From Dipteris shenzhenensis (taxonomy: Eukaryota; Polypodiophyta; Polypodiopsida; Gleicheniales): 64,000 nucleotides of DNA. The position numbers and the translations under genes were made by a program. The notes under the pieces were generated by a model. It was not told where the DNA came from. It was given only the letters and a program-made list of their open reading frames with translations, and ran no database searches. The stretch lies in NCBI GenBank assembly GCA_047967505.1, contig CM106541.1, one strand, 5' to 3'. Positions within the stretch are counted from its first letter, which is position 1, and the number at the start of each line of letters is the position of its first letter. Below are positions 33,186 to 44,300 of this stretch, one piece after another.

Positions 33186-34228
33186 GATGCTAGGCATGGC
33201 GACACTCGAGGGCCATATAGGAAAAGGGAACATGAGGGGAGAAGCGTTAACATGGGTGGGGAAAAGGGATTAAGAGGGGTGTGAATGACGAGGGAGACTA
33301 TGGCACAAGGGGAGAGGGAGAGGGGAAAGAGGAGCACATACATAATGGGATGAGGAATGTAGAGATGAAGACATCAAGGGAGGAGGGTCATACTTTATTT
33401 GAAAGGAAGGATGGGGGGAAGAAATCAAAGTACTAGCTAGGTGGCTTTACAAGAATGAGCGTGTTCCATCAAGGAATAGCCCCCTCCTTTTATAGCCAAG
33501 AGAGGGGGTCTCTCCCAATAAATGCATCCTCCCACATGCATGGTGTGTGTGGAAGAGTCTCCCATGTGGGCTACGCAGCTATGCACTCTCAATTGTGTGC
33601 GATAACCCTTTGCCTCATTTTTCCACATACATCAACCCCCATATCCCAAGTCTAAGATCCCAAGTCTAAGATACTCCCTTGGTCTCTTCCGAATTTTATA
33701 ATATGTTCAAACATCTAGGAGGACAAGGAATCTTGCCACCTCATCCTACTTGCCACCTCATGTTCAAACATCTAGGAGGGTTGGCACAAGGAATCTTGCC
33801 ACCTCATCCTACTTTCCCATTATTTAACTTGCATTCTTAGACTTTCTACACCCCCCCCCCCCACATGGGTCTATCCTACACTATCCTACATGGAGGGAAT
33901 AATCCAATATAATATCCATCTCCACCTATTTTATATTACTTCTCCCATGGTCCTTGGGCCATATCTTACTAAATGTAGGCATGGGACTGCCTAGGTGGAG
34001 GGGTGGTGCATGGAGGACCCATGCGACCTTATCATTTTATATTATTACTACCATGGATTATGTACAACACACCTTATGGGTCCTCTTACATGGAAGGGTG
34101 GCACATGGTCATGCCCTGCCACCTCAACCCTGGGCCTTATGCACACCATATTTTATTATACTATTGCCACACATACAAGCACACACACATATTTATGCCT
34201 TTTACTTTGGTCGAATTTATCCATAACA
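33186..34228 (-). repeat. LTR-like terminal sequence, right copy (inverted)
   Basis: Reverse complement of 17699-18364 plus 23863-24150. It reads inward from TGTTATGG (34228-34221). It contains one copy of the 417-bp segment, an internal 50-60-bp duplication (about 33712-33800, ATGTTCAAACATCTAGGAGG), a poly-C run (about 33851), the TATA box and the intact ATTCC site (33473-33477) where copia-1 is inserted in the left copy. Confidence 0.85.
33488..33494 (-). promoter_or_regulatory. TATA box of the right LTR-like copy
   Basis: Minus strand GGCTATAAAAGGAGGGGGC, the same context as the left copy at 18341. Confidence 0.6.
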
Positions 34229-34299
34229 ATAGTACTTCACATCTAGATGTCCATAATACTATGTCTCATCTACAAGTTCATAGTACTTGTAGATGGGGG

Positions 34300-34917
34300 T
34301 TAGCTTTCTTGAAATCAAGTTTGCCCAAGATAGTTTCCTTCAATGTCATGGAAGACACAATAGAATATTATCAGAAGAAAAGGACTATAACACAAATGGG
34401 ATCCAAATTGATAAGGAGCTATAGTAGTGATCAAGAGTATCATAGTGGCATGCTCATAGGTATTGAGGACATTATAGTAATAGATGTTGATGCAAAAAAA
34501 GTTTCTTGTGTTGCAAGTGACAAAATATACTCACTGGTATAGAAGACTTGTCTTGTGTTGCAAGTGACTCGAACAAGCTCACTGGTATACTTGTCCTATG
34601 TTGAAAGTGACTCGAACAGGCTCACAGGTATAGAAGACTTGTCCTGTGTTGCAAGTGACTCGAATAGGCTCACTGGTATAGAAGACTTGTCCTGTGTTGC
34701 AAGTGACTCAAACATGCTTACTGATGTAGAAGACTTGTCTTGTGTTCAGAATAATAAGAGGGGACCACAAAGAAAAATACACTCAAAGATCGATGGGATA
34801 AGTGATGCAATAATAGGAATTGATGATATTAGTGACAATGATCATGATGTTGCCACTCGAATGCAGGGCAAAGGGAGCAGAGAATCTGAGACTTGTCATT
34901 GTGTTCATAATATTTGA
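34300..34917 (+). pseudogene. ORF fragment with 16-residue repeats
   Basis: I do not recognise the protein. Two frames (about 34300-34542 and 34555-34917) carry tandem repeats of the form SCVASDSNRLTGIEDL. The units begin near nucleotides 34509, 34556, 34599, 34647 and 34695. The last two spacings are exactly 48 nt, so the repeat is a codon-phase repeat. Units 1-2 are shorter and cause the frame break. The sequence before (about 34340-34500) is charged and ends GIEDIIVIDVDAKKV, perhaps a zeroth repeat. After the repeats comes an acidic tail. The left LTR of copia-2 begins at 34915, so the insertion may have cut the gene. Confidence 0.45.
34509..34745 (+). repeat. 48-bp tandem repeat, five units
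   Basis: Unit start TGTTGCAAGTGACTCGAACA, with starts at 34509, 34556, 34599, 34647 and 34695. Confidence 0.9.
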
Positions 34918-35084
34918 GAGTGCTCTCAACGAAAGCAAGAACGGCGGAAGAGGGAGAGTGAGAAACAAAGAGCCACACAAGTTTTAGTGGGTGTAGAACA
35001 CCCTAATCTTCTTTTTCATTCATTTATATATGCATTTAAGTATTGTACATAATCGGGGTAAAGGCACAATGACCTTTAACCCCA
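34915..35084 (-). repeat. Copia-2 3' LTR
   Basis: In element orientation TGGGGTTAAAGG to GAGAGCACTCTCA. A GTGGGAGG polypurine stretch is adjacent (about 35088-35096, minus). Confidence 0.85.
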
Positions 35085-35244
35085 AAAACCTCCCACTTAA
35101 AGGACAATGTGCCTTTAAGGGAGAACAACCAGTAAGCATACTATCCAATGCCCATCAATACACGACAATACTCAAACCGTTGACTAGGTAGACTCTTCGT
35201 CAGCATATCTGTAGGGTTATCATCTGTATGAAGCTTGACAAGCT

Positions 35245-35883
35245 CTATGCGCTTGTCCTCAAATGGTACCTGACCTTAATGTGTTTGGTCTTTGCATGAA
35301 AGACCGGATTTCGTGCTAGCTGAATAGCACTCATGGAATCACTATGCAATGTCGGTACACCTGTATGAATCCCCAAATCTCCCACTAGCCGATCAAGCCA
35401 TATAGCCTCCTTGCAACCCTCTATGGCTGCAACATACTCAGCCTCTATGGTAGACAAAGCAACACACTTCTATGCACGAGACATCCATGACACTGCACCA
35501 CCTGCAAAGGTGAACACGTAACCAAAAGTGGATCTCCTACTATCCACATGCCCTGCATAGTCTGAATCTGTGTACCCAAGTACACGCATGTCTCCTCTAC
35601 CAAAGCAGATGCACATCTCCTTGGTACCCTTCATGTACCTCCTGATGCACTTAACTGCCTCCCTATGCCTCTTTCTTGGATTAGCCATATACTGGGTAAC
35701 AACTCCCACTGCAAATGCAATGTCTGGTCTAGTAGCTATCATAGCATACATAAGAATACCAACTGCTGATGCATAAGGAACCTTGGCCATCATGGCCCTT
35801 TCCTCATCTGATTTGGGACTATCTATATGACTCAGTTTCACATACGGAGGCAATGGAGTACTCACTGTCTTCCCCCCCTCCAT
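35245..35883 (-). pseudogene. Copia-2 RT C-terminus and RNase H
   Basis: 35883-35470: KVPYASAVGILMYAMIATRP, DIAFAVGVVTQYMANPRKRH, YTDSDYAGHVDSRRSTFGYV. After a stop, 35457-35245: MSTIEAEYVAAIEGCKEAIW, LHSDSMSAIQLARNPVFHAK and TKHIKVRYHL. These are standard copia RNase H blocks with one stop between them. Confidence 0.87.
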
Positions 35884-35892
35884 ATTGAAATG

Positions 35893-36887
35893 CTATAATA
35901 CTTTTGTAACATACTCCTTCTGTGAAAGCCAAAGGAGTTTCCTACTCTGATCACACGTGATGCGCATACCAAGAATATGACCTGCAAGTCCCAAATCCTT
36001 CATATGTAATGCCTCATGCAACTTGGCCTTTAATGCATCTAGCTCATAAGTATTCTTGCTAGCCAATAGCATATGATCCACATATAGTGCCAGGATTATC
36101 AGGCTATTATCCTTAGCCCTTTTAGTGTAGAGGCAGTGATCAATTTCACTCCTAAAACCCTGGGACCGAATGAAAGCATCAAACTTTTGATACCATTCTC
36201 TAGGTGCTTGCTTAAGACCATAAAGACTCTTCTTCAACTTGCCAAGCTTGCTTAAGACCATAAAGACTCTTTGCCCTTTTCTTCAAAGCCTTCTGGCTGC
36301 ACCATGTAAATTTCCTCATGCAAATCCTCATGCAAGAAAGCTGTCTTGACATCCATTTGCATAAGCTCCATATCCTTTGATGCCACTAGCCCAAGCATGC
36401 ATCTAAGTGTGGTCATCTTCACAACTCAAGAGAATATCTCATCAAAGTCCACACCCTTCTCTTCCTTGAACCCTTTAGTGACCAAACGGGCCTTGTACCT
36501 AGGCACATCATCACCTGTGACCTTCATCTTGTAGACCCATTTACATGGCAATGCTTTCTTTCCATGTGGCAAAGAAACCAAGTCCCAAGTCTTATTATTC
36601 ATAAGTGAACTCATCTTTGATTGGATAGCATATGCCCACTTGTGTTGATCCTTGCACATCATAGCCTCTCTGTAGCAAGAAGGCTCCTTGCAATTAGTAA
36701 GCATCACATAGTCTACCCCTAGAACAAACCTATTAGGCGGTCTAGACACTCTAGATGATCTTCTCAAGGGCATTTTAGCTTTCTGTCCCATCTGCATATC
36801 AGCCACATTTGGCTCATCATTTCCACCAATAGATGATCCATCATCTACCCTTGATTTTATACCTGTGGGAGTATTTGGTGGTACCAT
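35893..36887 (-). pseudogene. Copia-2 reverse transcriptase
   Basis: 36887-36426 carries the linker and RT start (SSLMNNKTWDLVSLPHGKKA, CKWVYKMKVTGDDVPRYKAR, GVDFDEIFS). Intermediate sequence is frame-shifted. 36261-35893 carries [16 protein letters not shown] and LALYVDHMLLAS. The catalytic YVDD is YVDH, so the RT is dead even if frames were repaired. A 40-bp duplication (36206-36271) breaks it in addition. Confidence 0.88.
36206..36271. repeat. 40-bp offset duplication in copia-2 RT
   Basis: GCTTGCTTAAGACCATAAAG followed by ACTCTT occurs at 36206 and 36246. Confidence 0.92.
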
Positions 36888-37235
36888 TTTTGCAAATTTG
36901 GTGCATGGACAGCTTGCTGTCTATCAACATATGCAGGTGGATTCACATCCTGGAAAGTGATTCTCCTCATTTCAACATCCCTCATGGGTGCCTTATGCTC
37001 AAGGGCATTTCAGCTTGCTGTTACACCTGCATATCGGCCACATTTGGCTCATCATTTACACCAATAGATGATCCATCATCTACCCTTGATTGTATACCTA
37101 TGGGAGTACTTGGTGGTACCATTTCTTGCACATTTGGTGCATGGATAGCTTGTTGTCTATCAACATATGCAGGTGGATTCACATCCTGGAAAGTGATTCT
37201 CCTCATTTCCACATCCCTCATGTGTGCCTTATGCA
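36766..37235. repeat. 235-bp tandem duplication in copia-2
   Basis: Units about 36766-37000 and 37001-37235 both run from AAGGGCATTT through CATATCxGCCACATTTGGC to TCATTTCxACATCCCTCATG. They differ by about 15-20 changes. 235 is not divisible by three. Confidence 0.9.
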
Positions 37236-38178
37236 TCTTCTTCTCATTGAAGACTACATCATGGCTGCGTATGATCTTCTTTGCTTCTGGATCCGAAAGA
37301 CGATAGCCCATCTGTCCACTTTCACCATAACCCGAAAAGATGCATTTCCTAGACTTAGGATCTAGCTTCTTTCAAAGCTCTTTTGGCACATGTGCATATG
37401 CCTCACACCCAAATATACGCAAATAAGAGTAAGAGGGCTTCTTGACACTCCATTCCTCTTCAAGAATACCACCATCCAAACTCTTACTAGGTGATCTATT
37501 GATCACATGCACTGCAGTCTTCTTTGCCTTAGCCCAAAAACCACCAGAAAGACTTGTATTGGAAAGCATGCATTGCAACCTTTCTTGAATGGTACGGTTC
37601 ATCTTTTCTGCAACTGGATTTTGCTCTGGAGTATGAGGGGATGTGAGCTCCCTCTTAATCCCATGTGTATCACAGAAATGCTAAAAGTTATGAGAGAGAT
37701 ACTCTCCACCATTGTCAGTCCATAGGAATGTAAGCGTTCTACCTGACTGATTCTCAACTAAGGCCATCCATTTTTGAAATACTTGGAACACATCACTCTT
37801 CCGAGCTATAGCATAAGCCCACACTTTCCTAGTTGCATAGTATTCAGCCCCGCCTAATGACCATGTAGGCATGGGACCACATACGTCTAAATGTACCAAA
37901 TCAAGCATTTCAAACTCTTTCTTTCCCCTTCTTTTATGGGCTGATTTAGTCTGCTTCCCATAGAGACAGTGCTCACAAAATTCAAAATTAGAGAAACTCA
38001 AATGTAGTACACAACCCAAATGGCATAAGTGTTTCATTCCATTTTGGCTCATATGCCCCAACTTGCAATGCCACAAAGAAGTGCTTGGCTGCTCGGTTAT
38101 TGCAACAACATGATCAAATACCCCTGATACATGTAAGGGATACAAAGTCCCACACTTGGCACCCCTAGTCAAAAGCAT
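37021..38178 (-). pseudogene. Copia-2 integrase
   Basis: 38178-37681: GAG-pre-integrase (LWHCKLGHMSQNGMKHL, CEHCLYGKQTKSAH), then LVHLDVCGPM (first D) and LWTDNGGEYLSHNF (second D). 37602-37372: MNRTIQERLQCMLSNTSLSG, AKKTAVHVINRSPSKSL and IFGCEAYAHVP, with the glutamate region only partly readable upstream. 37311-37021 is the C-terminal linker (RLSDPEAKKIIRSHDVVFNE). Frameshifts and stops between the three. Confidence 0.87.
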
Positions 38179-38241
38179 AGAGCCCTTTTGAATTTTCCAA
38201 CTCTGAAAGCCAAAAGTGGTGTGAAAACCAGCATCATCTAG

Positions 38242-38800
38242 CTAACCCACTGAAATAAGACTCTTGGTCAACTTAGGCACATGTCTCACATGTTTCAAAA
38301 TAAATGCAGACCCATTTGCAAAAGAAAACTTTATGTCACCTACTCCTACTATGTCACATGCATAGTCATTTCCAAGATGCACACAACTTGTCTTTCCACT
38401 GTCATAAGTGGAGAACCATTCCCCATGGGGAGTAACATGGAATGAGGCACCAGAATCCAAAATCCAATCCTGGGAATATGCATCATCTGAAGTGGTAAGC
38501 AACTCTATAGATAAACTAGACATGAAGAGAACGTCATTGTCACTATCATGTGTGACTGCATTGATCTCCTTGATCTTCACTTTTCCTTTGTCCTCCCTTG
38601 GACTCTCTTCCTTTTGATTTGCACCCTAATTTGCATTCTTTTTCTTATCCTTTTGCTCTCTTTTCAGCTTCTCTTTTCAGCTTGTAGCAATCCTTTTTCA
38701 TATGGCCCTTCTTGGCATAGTGGTAACACTCAATGTTATGTGCCCTGGATTTGCTACGAGACTTCCCTCTTTCTTGGTACTTCCCCCTAAACTGTGATCT
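38242..38800 (-). pseudogene. Copia-2 protease and zinc knuckle
   Basis: DWILDSGASFHVTPHGEWF (about 38460-38405) is the intact aspartic protease site (DSGA). Upstream, near 38690-38745, the Gag zinc knuckle reads CYHYAKKGHMKKDC, with the second Cys replaced by Tyr. Confidence 0.87.
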
Positions 38801-38827
38801 GCCCCTTTGCACATTTAAGGCTGCATC

Positions 38828-39429
38828 CTACTTGTTGCTGTCCATAGACTTCTGTCTAATCTCCTCGGCCAACAAGCTACCCACAACATCATCAAATTTC
38901 AGTACTCCACCAGGTGCAGAGTTATTGACAGCTATACGGAAGGTATCCCAGGAGGATGGCAATGAACATAAGAGAAATATTGCCTTAGTCTCTGCATCAA
39001 AATTCATCTTCTGAGTTTGAAGCTGGCTGAAAATAATATTTAATTCATTCAAGTGAGAAGCAATGGAGACCCCTTCCTTCATCTGCAACTCAAACAACCT
39101 CTTCATGAGGTAAACTTTATTAGAGGTAGTTTCCTTCTCATAAGTGGCACACAGCTTCTTCCACAAATCTTCCGTAGTCTGCTCATTTACTACTATGAAA
39201 TAAACTAACTCTGCAAGATGAAGTCTACTAGTAGATTTTGCTAATGCATCCAACTCATTCCAATCATCCTCAGACATATTTACAGTCTTAGCTTCAATCC
39301 TTGCCAAGGGTTTAATCTGCTTCTTTTGAATAAGGACATCCCTTATTTGTTCTTTCCACAAAGAAAAGTTTGTCCCATCAAACTTTTTAATGCTAAAAAC
39401 TCCTTTTCAGGCATGGAAGAGGATGCCAT
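38828..39429 (-). pseudogene. Copia-2 Gag
   Basis: A start codon at 39427-39429 (MASSSMPEKE) is followed by a frameshift near 39385. The main frame 39361-38828 begins WKEQIRDVLIQKKQIKPLAR and includes LVYFIVVNEQTTEDLWKKLC, LFELQMKEGVSIASHLNELN and CSLPSSWDTFRIAVNN, the conserved UBN2-type Gag of copia elements. It stops at 38828 before the zinc knuckle. Confidence 0.87.
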
Positions 39430-40875
39430 GATGCAAATGAAGCAAAAATCCCAAATTCTAGTGCCTATAAGAGAGAATCACACCAAATACCAGGTGCACC
39501 AAAATGTGTATGCCACAATTGACTAAAATATCACCAAAACTCAAAGCTCAAAGCATCAAAAGATGCAGCTGACTCACATGCATGTACTATGCATCCATAT
39601 GAGCAAATCTGGCCGAAAAGAAAATGCCAACTGCAATGGCAATCCAAAATGCCAATAAGTGCCAAATGACTCAAGCATAAACACCGTCCACTAGCCTATG
39701 CATTAATAATATCTCATCCAAGAGAGCATACCACTATCAGTGCATCACCTGCAATGTGTCAAAGCTGTCCCTCAGCATAAAATAGCATCCATGTGCAAAG
39801 CGTCCATAGAAATAGCATCCCACAAGGCAATTTGGGCCTATCAGCGCATCTAATAAGGACCGCAATGTATCCAAATGGCCTATAAATCATCCACTAGAAC
39901 CCAATGCACATCATGAATGAGCGCACACTGCTGCAACCAGAGTGATCTGCATAAGGTATGCTCAAGAAATCATAGTCCGACGGTAATGACTGCTAATGAA
40001 AATAGAACCTGAGATGCCTCAAAACATGGGCACCATTGCATAATCAGACTCAACAAGAAAATTTGCAAATATCTCTCTTCTACTGGAACTCCAAAATCCC
40101 AACCGATGAGTGAGAAATGGGAGTCAATACTTATCCATTGCCATGTGGCATAAATCTAAGGTTTCAAAACCTTAGAATGAAAAATGCATATAACAGAGAG
40201 ATAAAATCGAATACACAGAGATCTATAACTCTAAAAATCCTCTACCGAATTATGTAAGAACTAATAGGTAGGGGTTTTTGGGTGTCCGAAACGCAATGGG
40301 ACAGACGGTTTTTGAAACTGTGGTCTCAATCACTGGGTCCAATACACGGACTAAAAAACGTTTTTGGAAACAAAGCTGTTTGTAAACTCCACCGGAGTGC
40401 AAAGGATGAGCAACATAGAAGTTTTAGGACCTCCTGAGTCCATCAAAACTGACAGATCTGCAAATGGTTGCTCCAAACTTGAGTTCCAACACCCGGGTAG
40501 AAAAACGTAGAAATTGACACAGTGAGTCAAAAATCCAATGAAATGATCCCAGATTCAAGAATGAAGGTGTTTCCAAGCTCCTGAAGTGAAGTGGACACCA
40601 AAAGCAAGCAATAGTTGCCTCTATAAGTCAATACGGAGTCTCTGTCATCAAACGAAACAGGGAAAAGCTTAAAAAACGACTTTTTCTTTGAAAACACTTA
40701 ACAGGCTCTCAAAACCACTTCGCAAAGCCAAAGTGACTTTTCCAAAGGTTCTTCCAAGGTCTCTACACACTCGAATGCAAATAAAGTCACCCACAAACCT
40801 TTCCACAGAGCTTCTCCTTCCTCCCACAGAGCTGCTGAGCTTCAAGCATTCACGCACGCTTAGCTAGATCACTTG
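39430..40875 (-). other. Copia-2 long leader
   Basis: About 1.4 kb between PBS and gag with no long open frame. A 62-codon frame at 40669-40857 has no known domain. Confidence 0.6.
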
Positions 40876-40888
40876 GGCTCTGATACCA
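40876..40888 (-). promoter_or_regulatory. Copia-2 primer binding site
   Basis: Minus strand TGGTATCAGAGCC, two bases inside the 5' LTR end. Confidence 0.9.
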
Positions 40889-40890
40889 GT

Positions 40891-41058
40891 TGAGAGTGCT
40901 CTCAATGGAAGCAAGAATGGAAGAGGGAGAGAGAGAAACAGAGAGCCACACAAGTTTTGGTGGGTGCAGAATCACCCTAATCTTCTTTTTCATTCATTTA
41001 TATATGTGTTTGAGTATTGTACATAACCAGGGTAAAGGCACAGTACCTTTAACCCCCA
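40891..41058 (-). repeat. Copia-2 5' LTR
   Basis: TGGGGGTTAAAGGTACTG to GAGAGCACTCTCA in element orientation. TATATAAATGAATG occurs in both LTRs as a likely TATA box. Confidence 0.87.
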
Positions 41059-41372
41059 CAGAAACCCGTGGTCTCTAATGTGGTTTTACATCCAATCATG
41101 TTCTATCCAAATATAGGTAGCCGTGACAATGGAGTGATGTTTGAAGGACCTACCCATTTTGAGGAGACTTTCAACAAATTTTTCACACAAAGCCTTTGAC
41201 AAATTCCACATGGACAAGTTGAAGAGGCAAATTCTAAGAAATTTTGAAAGAGGCAAAGATATATTTCTTGCTGCTTTGTAAATTTGAGCCGATTGGTGGT
41301 TAGCATTATGCATATGCCTATAATGAACTTGCTAGACAAGCAAGGGACTCAAGAAGGCTCATTGCAGAGCAA

Positions 41373-44300
41373 ATGTCAAAGGTTCTTCCCCTCAGTTTTT
41401 ATATGGCTACAATATGCATTTTTAAGAATCCAACAAAATATTTGATTGAGTCCGAAAGAATGAATCATGATATTTTTGCAAAACATAGGAAAAACTCGAC
41501 ATCGAAAATCCTAATGAAAGCACATTGTCTACTGACTACACTTGGTTCTCCAACAACACATTTGAAAAGAACTGCCACAAAAGTGGATGTAGACACGTTA
41601 GTCAACTTTTATAAATGTTTAAGTGCAGTTGTGCCAAGGGTAAGTCAAGAACGGGAAGAATCTCTCACAAGCTTCAAGGTAGCAAGAGATAGATATGCTA
41701 ACTACACAAGTATAATTTTTCAACATGATGAGGTGTTTAAGATAGTTGTGGCAGCTTGCAATGCATACGAGAAGGGTGAGGTTACTTATGAAGGTCCTTT
41801 GTTACTATCACAAAAGTCAAAAGTTGAGAAAAAAGAGGTGATAGCAAGAATGTGGAGGCCCATGAAGTATTTGCTAGATAGCTATGTAACAATGGCAATA
41901 AAAAGACTCCTCAAGAAAGAATGGTTTTTTGGCAAGGAAGGACAAAGATCATTTGCATGGAGGAGTGCATCAACATACAGGTGAAACGTGATGCAGTGGA
42001 TAGTGCGATTAGATATTTCCTCACAAAAAAAGAAACTCCTACTCATCAATGCAATATTGTGAAGCATATAGCCACTTTATCCACAGCTAAGGAAAAGGCA
42101 TGGACACATAAGTGGATGAAGAATCAAGAAGATGGAGCCGAAGTAGTCACCTCGTCCATGAGAGCCCAAATCCCACCATAGGTGATTGCATATGTTGAGA
42201 AGCTTGTGAATGAGCATAAACTGAGAATAATAGGTCCAGTCAACCACAGCTTTCAATTCAATGTCAACATCACTTCAGAATCTTGAAAGCCTGTAGCGTA
42301 TAGGGGCATTTCAGATGAGGACTTTTTAATTGATGAAACAAGATAGGATAAGCCCCAAGTATTCTTTATCGATGAGGTTTCTTCTAATGATATTCTCCAA
42401 TTCATCGATAGAATACTATATACCACCATTAATAGAGCTAGAATTTGCAATATTGTCATTTTTGTTAATAAATAAAACAAGGAAGAGATACATAACACTT
42501 TGGAGAAAGTTTATCTCTGATATCAAGATCTACAATGGTGTGTATGCATCCAAGACAAGTAAGAGAGAATGTGGATTAAAGATCCAATGCCTTGAATCAT
42601 TCCTCTTAAAGTGCACAGCTTAGATCAACTAGCTACAAAGAGGGCGACATTAGCTATGTTGGTGTCCTTTGAAACAAAGGAGAAACGTCTTGGGTACACA
42701 ATGTTGAAGATGTTGTCAATCAGGTGAACCAATGTGGCTCTAGCGGTTGAATGTAGAGCAAAAGCAATGCACAATCATCCTGATCCGAGAAGTCTGTGGG
42801 CTTCAATAGAACGCAAGAAAATGAGAGATAGCCTAAGTGTGGAAGTCATTGCTATAGTGACGACATTTTGACATGAAAATACGAGAGTTTCTCTAAATAG
42901 AAAGGACATTTGTAAGAAGCGGATGGGATGAAAAGTGTTTGAGGAGCACATTATACACATGTTGGATACAATGCAAGTTAGTGGTACCTAAACCAGCTCG
43001 GTGGTTGTTTGTGATGGAGCTTTGGGATAGTTTACTTGTTTCTTTTCTTAAACTAGGCTTGGACTAAATGTGATTGTCCTAAACCAGCCTGGTGGCTCGA
43101 ACATCATGCAACCGTAGGCTGGTTCAACTCAATCGCCAATGATGTGATTGTCCTAAACTAGCGTGGTTGAATAGACATTAGTTGTTGTCCAGCCCGGTGG
43201 CATGGTTGAGCAGAAATTAATAGCAATATATTTCGCAATATATTATTATTTTACTAAACTAGCCCAGTGGTTGGAATATCATGCAACAGTGGTTGCTTTA
43301 GCTCGATCACCAGCTATGTGATTGTCCTGAACCAGTGTGTTTCTTAGTACTTAAATTTGTTAAATTTAATTTCCTGCTATTTGGGTCATATACCACTGTT
43401 AAATTGTGGAATTCAGAAATGAAAAGCAATACATTATTATTTTCTAATGGTGAAATTTAGAAATGAAAAGAAATATACTTGTTATTGTCTAATATGTGAA
43501 GTTGAGACTGTAAGGCTAAACCATCCCAGTGGTTGAAACTGTGACAGTGTCCTAAACCATCCCGGTGGTTGAAATTGTGACTGTCACTAAACATGTCCTA
43601 AACCAAGCCCGATGATTGAAATTGTGATTGTCCTAAACCAGCGTGGTGGTTGAAAATTGTTTTGCTTCATTATATACTTTAATTAGACTATGTTTTGTAT
43701 CCTTCTAGTAGTAGCAAAAAGGGGGTTCATTGTTCTATTGTTCTCGCATGTTGGGTCAGCAGACGGAGTTGTATCTCAAGTTTGTGGATCAAAATCTAGA
43801 CATTTCAATTGGGCAGAGGAGCTTTGAGCATTGTAAGCCCTGGTATGTCAGGAAACTCAAAGACATGAATGTTTGTTGTTGCAAAACACACATAGACTTT
43901 GACTTGGCCGGCAAGCTATGGATGACTTGAGATCTGGCCGTGTTGGAGCATTGCTCCATGGGGATCGATGCTCATGCCTTCCCCATGAATGTGCAGTCTG
44001 TAGGCCACCTGGATCCTCATCATGTGTTGCAAGGGAGGCCAAGATTTGTAGCTTGAGGTCTCTGTGGGAGCCAGTGGTTTGTCCAAAGGGAGACCATGAG
44101 TGGCACAAGATTGAATGCATTCACGACACATGCAAGCATTGTTGTTTAAAGCTAAAGAAGAAGGCATTCAATGTCTGTCCAAATGAAATGAGGGAAGATA
44201 ACCACATTGCTCTAAAATGGAGGAAATTTGAAAATGTCAATGTTGAAGGATCCGATAAAAAGAGATGGCTACTGCCATATAAGAGCACCCAGCCAAGGGA

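Larger units (their letters stand above)
34915..41058 (-). mobile_element. Copia-2: old Ty1/copia element
   Basis: About 6.1 kb, minus strand. LTRs 34915-35084 and 40891-41058 (about 170 bp) differ at roughly 15 positions, making this one of the older insertions. PBS, gag, PR, INT, RT and RNase H are all present but frameshifted. No matching target duplication is seen: ATATT on the left, CAGAA on the right. A leader of about 1.4 kb separates PBS and gag. Confidence 0.92.

Noticed and set aside
17283-34228. A single intact Mutator-like or other TIR transposon
   Set aside because: The ends match as inverted repeats, but they start TG, carry LTR-like TATA boxes, show no TSD and enclose no transposase. 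The question is left open as a finding.
34509-34745. CRISPR-like array
   Set aside because: Direct tandem repeats with no spacers, in frame as protein repeats, in a plant context.
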